Source: Pelolinea sp964383575
Lineage (GTDB): Bacteria; Chloroflexota; Anaerolineae; Anaerolineales; Anaerolineaceae
Direction: 5' to 3'
Assembly: GCA_964383575.1 (NCBI GenBank)
Contig: CAYLHI010000005.1
Span: forward strand, 27,582-91,581
Length of the DNA stretch: 64,000 nt
The notes under the pieces are model-generated. The model was not told the DNA's origin. It did not search any database and saw only the letters and a program-made list of their open reading frames with translations. A program made the position numbers and the translations under genes. This document shows, one piece after another, positions 26,500-35,444 of this stretch (the first letter of the stretch is position 1; each line of letters begins with the position of its first letter).

Positions 26500-27075
26500 A
26501 TGATAGATGCATCTCTCTCCGAAACTGATAAAAAGAAACTTCTCAAGATTGCACGGGAAGTAATTACTTGCGCAGTTAGAAATGAGCAATTAAAGAAAAT
26601 CCAACTGCAGGAACACTCCCGACTTTTAAGAGACCCTGGTGCTTCATTTGTTACGCTGACCATAAGGGAGAAATTACGTGGTTGTATTGGCACATTAGAA
26701 GCATATCAACCGCTTGTTTTAGATGTTCAGGAGCATGCTGTTGCGGCTGCGATGGAAGATTATCGTTTCCCTGCTGTACGTGAGGAGGAAATACCATTAA
26801 TCAACATTGAAATATCCAGATTAACGCCTATTCATCTAATTGATTATTCAACCCCTGAAGATTTAGTCAGTAATTTGCGGGTGAATGTTGATGGTGTTTT
26901 ATTAAAAACCAGCGGGAGAAGAGCCACATTTCTTCCCCAGGTGTGGGAGAAAGTGCCAGACCCCGAACAATTTTTATCCCAGCTATGTATGAAAATGGGA
27001 GCACCGCCTGATCTATGGCGAGGAAATCGTTTACAAGTCTATACATATCAGGTTGAAAAATTCAAGGAAGCATGA
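26500..27075 (+). CDS. AMMECR1-domain protein (AmmeMemoRadiSam system protein A)
   Basis: A 191-aa single-domain AMMECR1 protein. The hallmark LRGCIGTLEAYQPLVLDVQ starts near residue 64, preceded by GASFVTLTIREK and followed by RFPAVREEEIP and the C-terminal RATFLPQVWEKVPDPEQFL. In many prokaryotes AMMECR1 occurs with MEMO and a radical-SAM protein. Neither partner is in this window; instead the stop overlaps the start of a class A PBP gene by four bases. Biochemical function is unknown. Confidence 0.9.
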   Translation: MIDASLSETDKKKLLKIAREVITCAVRNEQLKKIQLQEHSRLLRDPGASFVTLTIREKLRGCIGTLEAYQPLVLDVQEHAVAAAMEDYRFPAVREEEIPLINIEISRLTPIHLIDYSTPEDLVSNLRVNVDGVLLKTSGRRATFLPQVWEKVPDPEQFLSQLCMKMGAPPDLWRGNRLQVYTYQVEKFKEA

Positions 27076-30000
27076 CAAATCCAGACGATAAACAAGAGTC
27101 CAATAGAAAAAAAACTGATAAATCTGCGAGTGATAAATTAAAGAGTATTCTATCCTCTCGCAAAAAGGATGAGCAGATCATACAGGATGTGAGTTCTTCT
27201 TTATATGAACAGGAAAAAACAGTAGAAAATCAACCTGAAAGCTCAATATCTCGAATTTCCAAACAATTAAATACAGAAAGTAATGAGCAAAAAGCTGAAA
27301 TCTATCTGCGCAGTGAAGATGGCAAAGATATAAAAAAATCCTCCACAGATAACAGAGTAGTTTCAAACAGGAAAGATAACGGCATGGAGATGTCTGTTCT
27401 TTCGCGTTTTAAAGATTTATTCTCCAAGGGAAATGGCAAAGAACCGCCAAAATTACCTCCCAAAGACAACTTCTTGAAATTCTTCAAGAAGGATCCAAAA
27501 GGCTGCCTTGTGTATGGCGCCTTGGGAACTCTTCTTATTGTGATCATTACGGGAATCATCGTTGTATCATTTCTTATCTTTCAGTATTTTCGGATTGCAT
27601 CAGATTTACCGAGTGTGGATGATCTGCGGGATTATGCATCCCAATTTGAGACAACACGAATTTATGACCGTAATGGCAATCTAATATATGAAATCCTTGA
27701 TCCGAATGCAGGCAGAAGAACGTACGTTACGATCGATGAAATATCCCCATATTTGATCGCAGCTACAATAGCCACTGAAGACAAGGATTTTAACACGAAT
27801 CCGGGATTTGATCCATGGGGGATCTTGCGTGCACTCTGGCAGAATTACACCAGCGGGAGAGTGGTTTCCGGAGCATCCACGATTACCCAACAGCTGGCGC
27901 GCACTTTGTTGTTATCTCCTGAGGAGCGTATGCAAATCACTACCAAACGGAAAGCACGGGAAATTGTTTTAGCGGCAGAGATCACGCGTCAATACAGTAA
28001 GAATGAGATCTTAGAACTTTATCTCAATGAAAATAATTATGGAAATCTTGCCTATGGTATTGAAGCAGCAGCGGAGACGTATTTCAATACAACTGCTGAC
28101 CAATTAAATCTTGCCCAAGCATCGTTCTTAGCCGGGTTACCGCAAGCCCCCGCAATTTATGATATTTTTACGAATCCAGACGCGTCCTTACTTCGGCAGA
28201 TGGATGTCTTGAATCTGATGTACAGGCTCAGCTCTGAACGGGATTGTATTAATACTACGCAGCTACAAATTCCAGTCTGCGTAACGCTGGATGAAGCAGT
28301 GGCAGCCGCTCAGGAAACCGAAAATTTTGAATTTGAGCAGCGTTTAATATCAATGCCTTATCCTCACTGGGTTAATTTCATCCGCATACAGTTAGAAGAG
28401 CAATTTGACCCGCAAACTATTTACCGCTCTGGGTTCAAAGTGTATACAACTCTTGATCCAGATCTGCAGGAATATGCTCAGGCAGCAGTGACCAAGCAAG
28501 TGAGTGAGCTGGCAGCTAACAACGCGACTGATGGGGCATTAGTAGCAATCCAACCTAATTCCGGTGAGATATTATCGATGGTTGGATCGGCTGATTTTTT
28601 TAACGACGAAATTGCGGGACAGATTAATATGGCTGTTGCACCCAGACAGCCGGGATCTTCTATAAAACCGCTCACATATACAGCCGCTTTTGAAAAAGGA
28701 TGGACACCATCAACGTTAATCTGGGATGTTCCCAGTAATTTTCCTCCATCTGGAGATCCAATTGATACTCGCCCACCATATGAACCGGTCAATTACGATG
28801 GAAAATTTCATGGACCAGTACTCCTCCGTACCGCTCTTGCCTCTTCATATAATATACCTGCTGTGAAGGTACTTGATTATGTGGGAATCTATGACGACGC
28901 AAATACACCTGAGAAGGATGGTTTGATTGCATTCGCTGAGCGGTTGGGTATCTCAACTTTAACAAGGGATGATTACGGTTTGTCCCTGACGCTTGGTGGT
29001 GGAGATGTATCGTTATTGGAGTTGACAAATGCTTATGCGATCTTTGCGAATTCCGGTTTAGATGTAGACGCTTATGCTATTGAAAAGATAGTCGATCATT
29101 TTGGGAATGTGGTTTATAAGCACGAAATAGGAAATCAGGAACAAATAATTCAAAGAAGCTATGCTTATTTGATTAGCAATATTCTTTCTGATAATAACGC
29201 ACGAACCCCTGCTTTTGGTGCTAACTCGATCCTTAAATTGCCTTTCAGCGCAGCTGTTAAAACAGGCACAACGAATGATTTTCGCGATAATTGGACCTTA
29301 GGATATACGCCGGATATTGCGATCGGAGTGTGGATTGGGAATGCAGACTATACACCAATGAAGAATATTAGTGGCGTTACTGGTGCCGCACCGCTTTGGA
29401 ATGACATTATGCAATGGGTGATAAATACCTATCAGAAAGGCTCTCCCACAAGATTTTCCCGACCAGATACAATTGAAGACCAAATTATTTGTGCTGTATC
29501 TGGGACCAAACCATCAGATAACTGCTTAGACCAAAAAACAGAGATCTTCACGAATGATCAACTTCCCCTGGATGAAGAATTTGACTTATGGCAAGAAGTG
29601 GCGATTGATACATGGACTAATTTAAAGGCAGGACCAGCATGTTCAGAATTCACTGAAGAAAAACTCACCCTCAACGTTTCAGAAAAATGGGCTGTCAAAT
29701 GGATAAAAGATGATAGCAGCGGTCAGGCATGGGCAAAAGATAATGGTTTTAATACACCGATTCTTTTCACACCTTCTCGAGAATGTACGGGCAGTGATCC
29801 GCGCCCAACGATTGTATTTGTAGGTCTGACGGATGGCATGAATATTAATACGTCCCCGATGGATATTTATGCGGTTATCACGGCTACGAAGAATTTCAAG
29901 CAATACACTCTGCAGTACGGGATCGGAAATAATCCAAGCAAGTGGAAAACATTAAAGGAGGGAACAAATACTTTCGACCAACCAAAAAAACTCATCACAT

Positions 30001-30269
30001 GGGATGTTTATGAAACTGATGCTGCCCGCATAACACTTAGAATTCTTATAGAAAGCACTATAGATACAGAGGCGGAGAAAAGAATTCATCTGAACTTGAT
30101 GGTTCCAACCAGAACGCCTACGGCAACTTCAATACCTACGCAAACGAGTACACCTACCGAAACGATCGAACCAACCAGCATATTGGAACCCACAAACACT
30201 TTGGAACCGACCGAAACCATTGAAACGCCGATAATGACTGATACTCCCATTCCTACCCCCTTGCCATGA
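27072..30269 (+). CDS. class A penicillin-binding protein (glycosyltransferase/transpeptidase)
   Basis: Polymerises and crosslinks peptidoglycan. The protein has 1065 aa: a long charged cytoplasmic N-terminus (1-145), one transmembrane helix (about 150-172), GT51 domain (about 200-370, with catalytic TEDKDF and GASTITQQLARTLLL), transpeptidase domain (about 480-790, with S529-x-x-K in PGSSIKPL, SSYN and KTGTTNDF), an Ig-like region (about 910-1005) and a Thr/Pro/Glu-rich tail of about 55 residues. The N-terminal extension and low-complexity tail are much longer than in E. coli PBP1a. The tail repeats a PTxT/EPTxT pattern and probably spans or attaches to the wall. Confidence 0.93.
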   Translation: MTNPDDKQESNRKKTDKSASDKLKSILSSRKKDEQIIQDVSSSLYEQEKTVENQPESSISRISKQLNTESNEQKAEIYLRSEDGKDIKKSSTDNRVVSNRKDNGMEMSVLSRFKDLFSKGNGKEPPKLPPKDNFLKFFKKDPKGCLVYGALGTLLIVIITGIIVVSFLIFQYFRIASDLPSVDDLRDYASQFETTRIYDRNGNLIYEILDPNAGRRTYVTIDEISPYLIAATIATEDKDFNTNPGFDPWGILRALWQNYTSGRVVSGASTITQQLARTLLLSPEERMQITTKRKAREIVLAAEITRQYSKNEILELYLNENNYGNLAYGIEAAAETYFNTTADQLNLAQASFLAGLPQAPAIYDIFTNPDASLLRQMDVLNLMYRLSSERDCINTTQLQIPVCVTLDEAVAAAQETENFEFEQRLISMPYPHWVNFIRIQLEEQFDPQTIYRSGFKVYTTLDPDLQEYAQAAVTKQVSELAANNATDGALVAIQPNSGEILSMVGSADFFNDEIAGQINMAVAPRQPGSSIKPLTYTAAFEKGWTPSTLIWDVPSNFPPSGDPIDTRPPYEPVNYDGKFHGPVLLRTALASSYNIPAVKVLDYVGIYDDANTPEKDGLIAFAERLGISTLTRDDYGLSLTLGGGDVSLLELTNAYAIFANSGLDVDAYAIEKIVDHFGNVVYKHEIGNQEQIIQRSYAYLISNILSDNNARTPAFGANSILKLPFSAAVKTGTTNDFRDNWTLGYTPDIAIGVWIGNADYTPMKNISGVTGAAPLWNDIMQWVINTYQKGSPTRFSRPDTIEDQIICAVSGTKPSDNCLDQKTEIFTNDQLPLDEEFDLWQEVAIDTWTNLKAGPACSEFTEEKLTLNVSEKWAVKWIKDDSSGQAWAKDNGFNTPILFTPSRECTGSDPRPTIVFVGLTDGMNINTSPMDIYAVITATKNFKQYTLQYGIGNNPSKWKTLKEGTNTFDQPKKLITWDVYETDAARITLRILIESTIDTEAEKRIHLNLMVPTRTPTATSIPTQTSTPTETIEPTSILEPTNTLEPTETIETPIMTDTPIPTPLP

Positions 30270-30302
30270 GTTCCAGTGGATTTTAACCGTGATACAATAA
30301 AC

Positions 30303-30330
30303 TTCCGCAAGGAATTTGCGGAATTATTTT
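30303..30330 (+). terminator. intrinsic terminator after the PBP gene
   Basis: TTCCGCAA / TTGCGGAA is an 8-bp perfect stem with a five-base loop, followed by TTATTTTT. It lies 33 bases past the PBP stop codon and isolates it from ptsHI. Confidence 0.75.
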
Positions 30331-30364
30331 TAAATTTGAACCATTTATATATTTATTATTTTTT

Positions 30365-30399
30365 GTGGAATACCACGTAGCTTGCTATGCGGGTTCCAC
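30365..30399. repeat. REP-like imperfect hairpin, AGCTTGCT core
   Basis: GTGGAA (30365-30370) pairs with TTCCAC (30394-30399), enclosing a second stem GTAGC-TT-GCTAT. The core AGCTTGCT recurs in the hairpin at 30448-30459 and at 60795-60802. This arrangement resembles short interspersed palindromes of the REP type. No other function is evident. Confidence 0.45.
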
Positions 30400-30405
30400 G
30401 CTATA

Positions 30406-30485
30406 GCAAAATCTGATCCCCGAAGGGACAAAATTCTGTAATACACAGCAGCTTGCTGCGGTGATAAGAATTTTGAAGATTTTGC
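30406..30485 (+). promoter_or_regulatory. structured leader or REP doublet upstream of ptsHI
   Basis: An 80-base nested palindrome predicts a three-way junction. The closing stem is GCAAAATCT/AGATTTTGC (9 bp, perfect). Inside are a small hairpin TCCC-CGAA-GGGA and a long arm AAAATTCT/AGAATTTT that continues, with bulges, through CAC/GTG and GCAGC/GCTGC. It ends 42 bases before the ptsH start codon. It could be a cis-acting RNA element, or a REPIN-like mobile palindrome that happens to sit here; its AGCTTGCT core in other intergenic regions favours the latter. Confidence 0.5.
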
Positions 30486-30527
30486 CAGTTTATTTACCTT
30501 AAAAAAATATTTTTTAGGAGAGATCGG

Positions 30528-30812
30528 ATGAAGGAATCAAAGATCATTGTGAACAATAAAGTAGGATTGCACGCTCGGCCAGCTTCGTTGTTTGTGCAGG
30601 CAGCCGCAAAGTTCAAATCAGATGTCAATGTTTATTGCCAGGATCCCGAAACGAAAGAAGACCGGAACGCTAACGCTAAGTCGATCCTCGGTATTCTTAC
30701 TCTGGGTGTGTTTCAGGGAATGGAAATAACAATCAAGGCGGAAGGTGAAGATGAGGATGCCGCAGTGAATGTCTTAGTCGCCCTAGTTGAAGATGATTTT
30801 GGAGAAAAATAA
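30528..30812 (+). CDS. ptsH: phosphocarrier protein HPr
   Basis: A 94-aa PTS carrier that takes phosphate from enzyme I at His15 (VGLHARPASLF). The regulatory serine motif KSILGILTLG is present at S52 rather than 46, because about six residues (region CQDPETKEDRNANA) are inserted before it. A strong AGGAGA lies upstream of ATG. The stop codon overlaps the ptsI start (TAATG). No sugar-specific EII is in the window, so the phosphate acceptor is unknown. Confidence 0.93.
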   Translation: MKESKIIVNNKVGLHARPASLFVQAAAKFKSDVNVYCQDPETKEDRNANAKSILGILTLGVFQGMEITIKAEGEDEDAAVNVLVALVEDDFGEK

Positions 30813-32545
30813 TGAGAGAGCTAACGGGCATCCCGGCTTCAAGAGGGATTTGTATTGGCCCAACATACCAATTTATTCGCCAAGAATTAATTATTCAGGA
30901 AAGATCAAATATCCAACCAGAAGAAGAATTGAAACGGTTGAATGCTGCACTTTCTACAGCAAAAGATCAAATTGACAGCATTTATGAAAAAGCGTTGAAG
31001 GAATCGAGTGATGCAGATGCGGAGATCTTTCAGGCACATCGAATGATTCTGGAAGATCCAGAATTGCTTGCAGAAGTGGAAAAAAAGATCAAGAACCAGG
31101 GTAAAAGTGCAGAATTAGCCATACAAGAAGCTAGACAGTCATTTTCTGACATAATGGCGGCTATGAAGGATGAGTATTTTGCTGCTCGCGCAATAGATAT
31201 TTTGGATGTGAGCAATCGGGTATTAAGGATACTTTTAGGTATTGCCGAATCACCTACTGCTGCATTAAAAGAACCTTCTGTAATTACGGCTGATGACCTT
31301 ACTCCATCAGACACGGTCATGCTCGATAAATCTCTTGTAATTGGTTTTTGCACTTCAAGAGGATCGGCTACTTCTCATACAGCTATTTTAGCCCGTGGAT
31401 TAGGTATTCCCGCTGTAGCTGGCGCAGGAGACGAGGTTTTTTCACAAGAAAATGGTATCGAAGTGATTCTGGATGGAACAAAGGGCATTGCAATTTTTGC
31501 GCCTGATAAAGAACTGATAGCAGAATACCACCGGCGGATCAACGCAGCTAATACAATCCATGAAGAAGCGATGAAACATGCCAAAGAACCGGCTAAGACA
31601 AAGGATGGCAAACAGGTTGAAGTAGTAGCAAATATTGGCAATGTAGAGGGTGCAAAAAGCGCAATCGACAATGGCGCTGAAGGCGTCGGGCTGCTGAGGA
31701 CAGAGTTCGTTTATCTAGAACGAACGAAATTGCCGACTGAAGAAGAACAGTTTCAAATATATCGAGATATTCTAGATGTATTTGGGGATTTGCCTGTAAT
31801 CCTGCGTACTTTAGACGTTGGCGGAGATAAAGAGATTCCTTATATGGGTTTAGAAGCAGAATCAAACTCATTCCTCGGCCAGCGTGCGCTTCGGCTTTGC
31901 CTGGTTCGGCCAGATATTTTCAAACCACAGTTGAGAGCAGCGCTGAGAGCAAGCGCAGGTTATAACCTGAAGATTATGTTCCCAATGGTTGCGACAGCAA
32001 GCGAAGTCAGAGCTGCCCGGAAAGTGCTGGAAAAATGTGCTGCTGAACTTGAAGAAGAAGGCCTGCAAGTGGCTGAGGGCATTGAAATTGGCATTATGGT
32101 CGAGATCCCCTCCGCGGCGTTGGTGGCAGACCAACTAGCGAAAGAAGTTGATTTCTTTTCAATCGGCACAAATGATCTCAGCCAATATACCATGGCGGCA
32201 GACCGCACGAATCCGAAGGTGGCGGAGTTATCTAATGCATTTTACCCTGCTGTTCTACGGTTGGTGCGGGAAGTGATTCGAGCTGCGCATAAGGAGGGGA
32301 AGTGGGTTGGTATGTGTGGAGAGCTGGCAGGCGAACCACTCGCTCTCCCAATCCTGTTGGGGCTGGAATTGGATGAATTCAGTATGAATCCTCCCATGAT
32401 TCCTCTTGCCAAACAGATCATCCGCAATTTAGATACGCGTGAAATGAAAGAGATTGCTGAGCAAGCACTGGAATTAGAGTCACCGGCTGACATTCAAGCA
32501 TTCATAAAAGAAAAAATATCTTTCATAGCGGAAATAACCGGATAA
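30812..32545 (+). CDS. ptsI: phosphoenolpyruvate-protein phosphotransferase (PTS enzyme I)
   Basis: Transfers phosphate from PEP to HPr. The 577-aa protein has an N-terminal HPr-binding/phosphohistidine domain with active-site His189 in GSATSHTAILARGLGIPAVA and a C-terminal PEP-binding TIM barrel with GLLRTEFVYLERTKLPTEEE near 295, IGIMVEIPSAALVAD near 427, SIGTNDLSQYTMAADR near 450 and WVGMCGELAGEP near 500. Length is standard and no GAF domain is present, so it is the sugar-type enzyme rather than PtsP. Translationally coupled to ptsH. Confidence 0.96.
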   Translation: MRELTGIPASRGICIGPTYQFIRQELIIQERSNIQPEEELKRLNAALSTAKDQIDSIYEKALKESSDADAEIFQAHRMILEDPELLAEVEKKIKNQGKSAELAIQEARQSFSDIMAAMKDEYFAARAIDILDVSNRVLRILLGIAESPTAALKEPSVITADDLTPSDTVMLDKSLVIGFCTSRGSATSHTAILARGLGIPAVAGAGDEVFSQENGIEVILDGTKGIAIFAPDKELIAEYHRRINAANTIHEEAMKHAKEPAKTKDGKQVEVVANIGNVEGAKSAIDNGAEGVGLLRTEFVYLERTKLPTEEEQFQIYRDILDVFGDLPVILRTLDVGGDKEIPYMGLEAESNSFLGQRALRLCLVRPDIFKPQLRAALRASAGYNLKIMFPMVATASEVRAARKVLEKCAAELEEEGLQVAEGIEIGIMVEIPSAALVADQLAKEVDFFSIGTNDLSQYTMAADRTNPKVAELSNAFYPAVLRLVREVIRAAHKEGKWVGMCGELAGEPLALPILLGLELDEFSMNPPMIPLAKQIIRNLDTREMKEIAEQALELESPADIQAFIKEKISFIAEITG

Positions 32546-32547
32546 AG

Positions 32548-32577
32548 AACAAAGACGCGGGGAACCGCGTCCTTGTT
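32548..32577. terminator. bidirectional terminator between ptsI and the convergent gene
   Basis: AACAA-A-GACGCGG, loop GGAA, CCGCGTC-C-TTGTT: a 12-bp stem with one mismatch and a stable GNRA-type loop, lying two bases past the ptsI stop. It abuts the stop codon of the convergent minus-strand gene and can serve both directions; T-runs are short. Confidence 0.65.
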
Positions 32578-34810
32578 ATAAGAATTGTAATTGGGTGGGT
32601 GGATTCCATAAGGGTGGGTCACTGTCAAGTAGTTCTATCCATAGCTGGAGATCAAGGCCGTCCTTTTTAGCTAAACGGCGCAGATAGCGGAATTTAAGAA
32701 AATGCCAACCATTTTCCACAGCAGAAGCAAAGCGAGGATCATGCTGTAGGCGGTAATAGATCCAGGAAGAGCGGCTGCCAGGGAAAACAATCACTTGATG
32801 TGCATTCCCAAGAGATTCGTGCTTGAAAATAAATTGTGATATTTCTGCAGAAACAGTTGGGTAGAAAATATACGAGTAGTTCTTTGAAAGAGGATCTTTC
32901 CAATTAATAATTGAGTTCCCTGTTGCCTGAAGATCAAATGATTTACCAATTTTTAATAGCATATCCTTGACTTCTTTTAGATCTCTTTCGCGGGCGTTGG
33001 CTGATTCATTTGTGCGTAATCTAAAAAGGTAGGGATCATCTGGCTTGGGAGCCGCATAGGATTGGAGAATTGTGTTAACTAATTCAGGCTCTGGTGTAAG
33101 TTCACCTGTAAACTTTTCACAAATTTCCCGATCCAGATCTTGTAAATGTATTTCTTTTCTAGATAATAAAATTTTTCGGATAACAGACTCGACTCTTTCT
33201 GATATGGGTGGTTCTATATCTTTTTCATTCAGTAGCCACCATCTGCTTCCGCCCGGGAGATCGGAGGGAAAAGGTTTAAGGAAATTTGCTTCTGCAAGCA
33301 ATTGTTTTAATAAATTTTGAATCCGTGAAAAATCAGATTCCTTAACCTTAAAAAGGTTAACAGGAATCCTATTTTTTTGGGAAAATTCAATGATTGTTTG
33401 CATAATAATACGATGATATTCTGCAGGTTCCCCACGATCCATTAAAAATTGATTAATTACCTCTCGAAGATTAACTTCTGATTGGAGAATACTTTTCATG
33501 GCAGGACGTTTTTCCCATTGGCATTGAAGCATTTCATCTGATGCTCTAAATGCGGATCCCCCCAATTCAAAACCTGCTGTATGCATGCCGGTAAATAATC
33601 CGAAAGCCAAATTAGGAGTGTATTGTGGAAGTATGCCCAGGACCAATGTATTATCTTGAAGGGAGGTGGCAATTCTTTTCAATGCAATATGAACTGCTTT
33701 GGTGAACCAATACCAGTCGTATCTCCTCCTGCCTAAAGCACTGCGCATGGGGTTGACAGCTTTTCTTCCCCATAACCAACCGGACCACAGCGCTGATAAG
33801 GTCCAAAATGCCTGACTCGGGCGTGGAAAAATAGTCGTAATCGCAGCAGGGGTGTTATTAAAGATCAACTTGTTTTTCTTAGTTAAGTCTCGCTGATAAA
33901 AACAAATACCTCCGCTTTCTTCAGGAAGGTTTGGCCAGTAACTTACTTTAACGGCAGAGTTTATGTGCTTCCAATGCTGAGATACAGTTTGAAGAGATGA
34001 AAAAAGATTGTGTTCAAAGAATTTTGTTGGAACGGATAATTGCAGGAATCGGTGATCACGCGGCGGCCAGTGTCTTAACGAATGAGCATCATTAAAGACA
34101 GATAACAATACCGCACGGATATATTTCGCTTGATCCTCCTTCAAGGATAAACTTTCCAACCGATTTGCTAGCAACATACAAACATACAACGAGCGTGGTA
34201 AATAACAATCCAATGCAGCATTAAGAGATGCTTGTTCATATTCTCCGCCAGATACTACTCGTTGAAATGCACGTGAGCGGTGAATACCTAAATTTCCAAG
34301 CCGCTTAAGGTTTTCCAGATCAAAATCGCTGATATCTTTTTCACCTTCATCTGCACAGAATTGGCAGTGATATACTCTTGAGATTGGCTGGTCTTTTCCC
34401 TTTTCCCAAACAAACCCATCCGGTTGGATCATTTTCCCGCAATTTACACAGGGTGTTATATATAACCCTTGAAGATGGTCGAATAGAGTTGCATTTCCAT
34501 GACGGGTATTAAGAAGCCTATTTATTACAGTTGAGAAATCCTCTTCTGTTGGTGCTGAGGCCGCAACCTCCGTAATTAACCAAATAATAGGGTTGCTGCG
34601 TGCACATAAGACGCGGTAACCAGAAGAAGCCAATTCTACTGGGAGCAGTGGATTTGCGCTGATGGGGTCAATTAATAAATGAGCAGAAAGACCCATTTTT
34701 TCAATCCAAGATGGAAAGATACTTTTAGGTAAAGGAGGGATAAATTTTTCTAAAGGCAGATTATACCCCTTGATGCTGCCTGGTATAAAGGAGTAATTAT
34801 TTACACTCAT
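32576..34810 (-). CDS. methyltransferase-like zinc-ribbon protein with degenerate catalytic motif
   Basis: A 744-aa protein resembling DNA-methylase-type Rossmann proteins. LLIDPISANPLLPVELASSG near residue 45 looks like a SAM-binding motif I region followed by a second strand (YRVLCARSNPII). A Cys4 zinc ribbon follows (CVNCGKM near 118, CQFC near 148). The usual DPPY-like segment seems replaced by TTIFPRPSQAFWTLSALWSG near 340, where Asp-Pro-Pro is lost. The C-terminal 250 residues contain winged-helix-like helices. It is the third gene after a uridine kinase and 2H protein. Methyltransferase ancestry is an inference; activity is doubtful. Confidence 0.45.
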   Translation of the reverse strand: MSVNNYSFIPGSIKGYNLPLEKFIPPLPKSIFPSWIEKMGLSAHLLIDPISANPLLPVELASSGYRVLCARSNPIIWLITEVAASAPTEEDFSTVINRLLNTRHGNATLFDHLQGLYITPCVNCGKMIQPDGFVWEKGKDQPISRVYHCQFCADEGEKDISDFDLENLKRLGNLGIHRSRAFQRVVSGGEYEQASLNAALDCYLPRSLYVCMLLANRLESLSLKEDQAKYIRAVLLSVFNDAHSLRHWPPRDHRFLQLSVPTKFFEHNLFSSLQTVSQHWKHINSAVKVSYWPNLPEESGGICFYQRDLTKKNKLIFNNTPAAITTIFPRPSQAFWTLSALWSGWLWGRKAVNPMRSALGRRRYDWYWFTKAVHIALKRIATSLQDNTLVLGILPQYTPNLAFGLFTGMHTAGFELGGSAFRASDEMLQCQWEKRPAMKSILQSEVNLREVINQFLMDRGEPAEYHRIIMQTIIEFSQKNRIPVNLFKVKESDFSRIQNLLKQLLAEANFLKPFPSDLPGGSRWWLLNEKDIEPPISERVESVIRKILLSRKEIHLQDLDREICEKFTGELTPEPELVNTILQSYAAPKPDDPYLFRLRTNESANARERDLKEVKDMLLKIGKSFDLQATGNSIINWKDPLSKNYSYIFYPTVSAEISQFIFKHESLGNAHQVIVFPGSRSSWIYYRLQHDPRFASAVENGWHFLKFRYLRRLAKKDGLDLQLWIELLDSDPPLWNPPTQLQFL

Positions 34811-34891
34811 AAGGGTTTAAAATCAGTATACAAGAAAATTCTTAGTGACAATAATTAAATTTTATAAAGTCCAATGAAGAAAGAGTGTTTT

Positions 34892-35428
34892 TTAATGGGG
34901 TGTTAAATTAATCTCAAAAAGTTGCGTGATGGGTTCAAAATTGATAACTCCGATTTGTGTGATTCTCAATTCTAAAGGCAGCTTTATTTTCATGCAGATT
35001 TTAAGAGCTGTAGAAAGTTTATTTTTATTAATATCACGGATCAAAGTTAAGTGGGGTATCCAATTACCAGGCTGGTACATTTCCCATGAGCCTTCAACGT
35101 TATTCTTAAGGGTTTGATGGATTCTTTTTTGAAAATTCATTATTTCCCTATTTGGAGCTGGTGCTATAAAAATCACGGGAGAGGCATGCGGAAAAATCCC
35201 GAAATGATCGGCATTAACATTAAGTAAGCCAGAATTATCAGCAAATTGTCTGATTTCTTTTTCACATGCTATACAATTAAATGAATCATAAACAGCTAAT
35301 GTAATATGCGGTCGGATGCCGATTTTGTTTATTGCCCGCGAAATGTTCTTTTTTTCTAGCTCTTTCCATACATCTAGGATGGGCTGCTCAGAGATTTTAT
35401 CAAAGTAGATTACGACAGCGTAAGCCAT
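34892..35428 (-). CDS. 2H phosphoesterase (2'-5' RNA ligase-like)
   Basis: A 178-aa protein with the two H-x-T-x motifs of the 2H superfamily, RPHITLAVYD near residue 35 and WIPHLTLIRDI near 125, giving the paired catalytic histidines. The superfamily hydrolyses 2',3'-cyclic phosphates or 2'-5' linkages. The frame stays open far upstream (to 35788) but that part is antisense to nothing real and lies inside the uridine kinase gene, so ATG 35428, 16 bases after the kinase stop, is the start. Substrate unknown. Confidence 0.8.
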   Translation of the reverse strand: MAYAVVIYFDKISEQPILDVWKELEKKNISRAINKIGIRPHITLAVYDSFNCIACEKEIRQFADNSGLLNVNADHFGIFPHASPVIFIAPAPNREIMNFQKRIHQTLKNNVEGSWEMYQPGNWIPHLTLIRDINKNKLSTALKICMKIKLPLELRITQIGVINFEPITQLFEINLTPH

Positions 35429-35444
35429 AATGAGATTTAGGATA

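Noticed and set aside
30100..30266. Repeat-rich end of the PBP gene as a separate repeat element
   Set aside because: It encodes the Thr/Pro/Glu-rich tail in the same frame.
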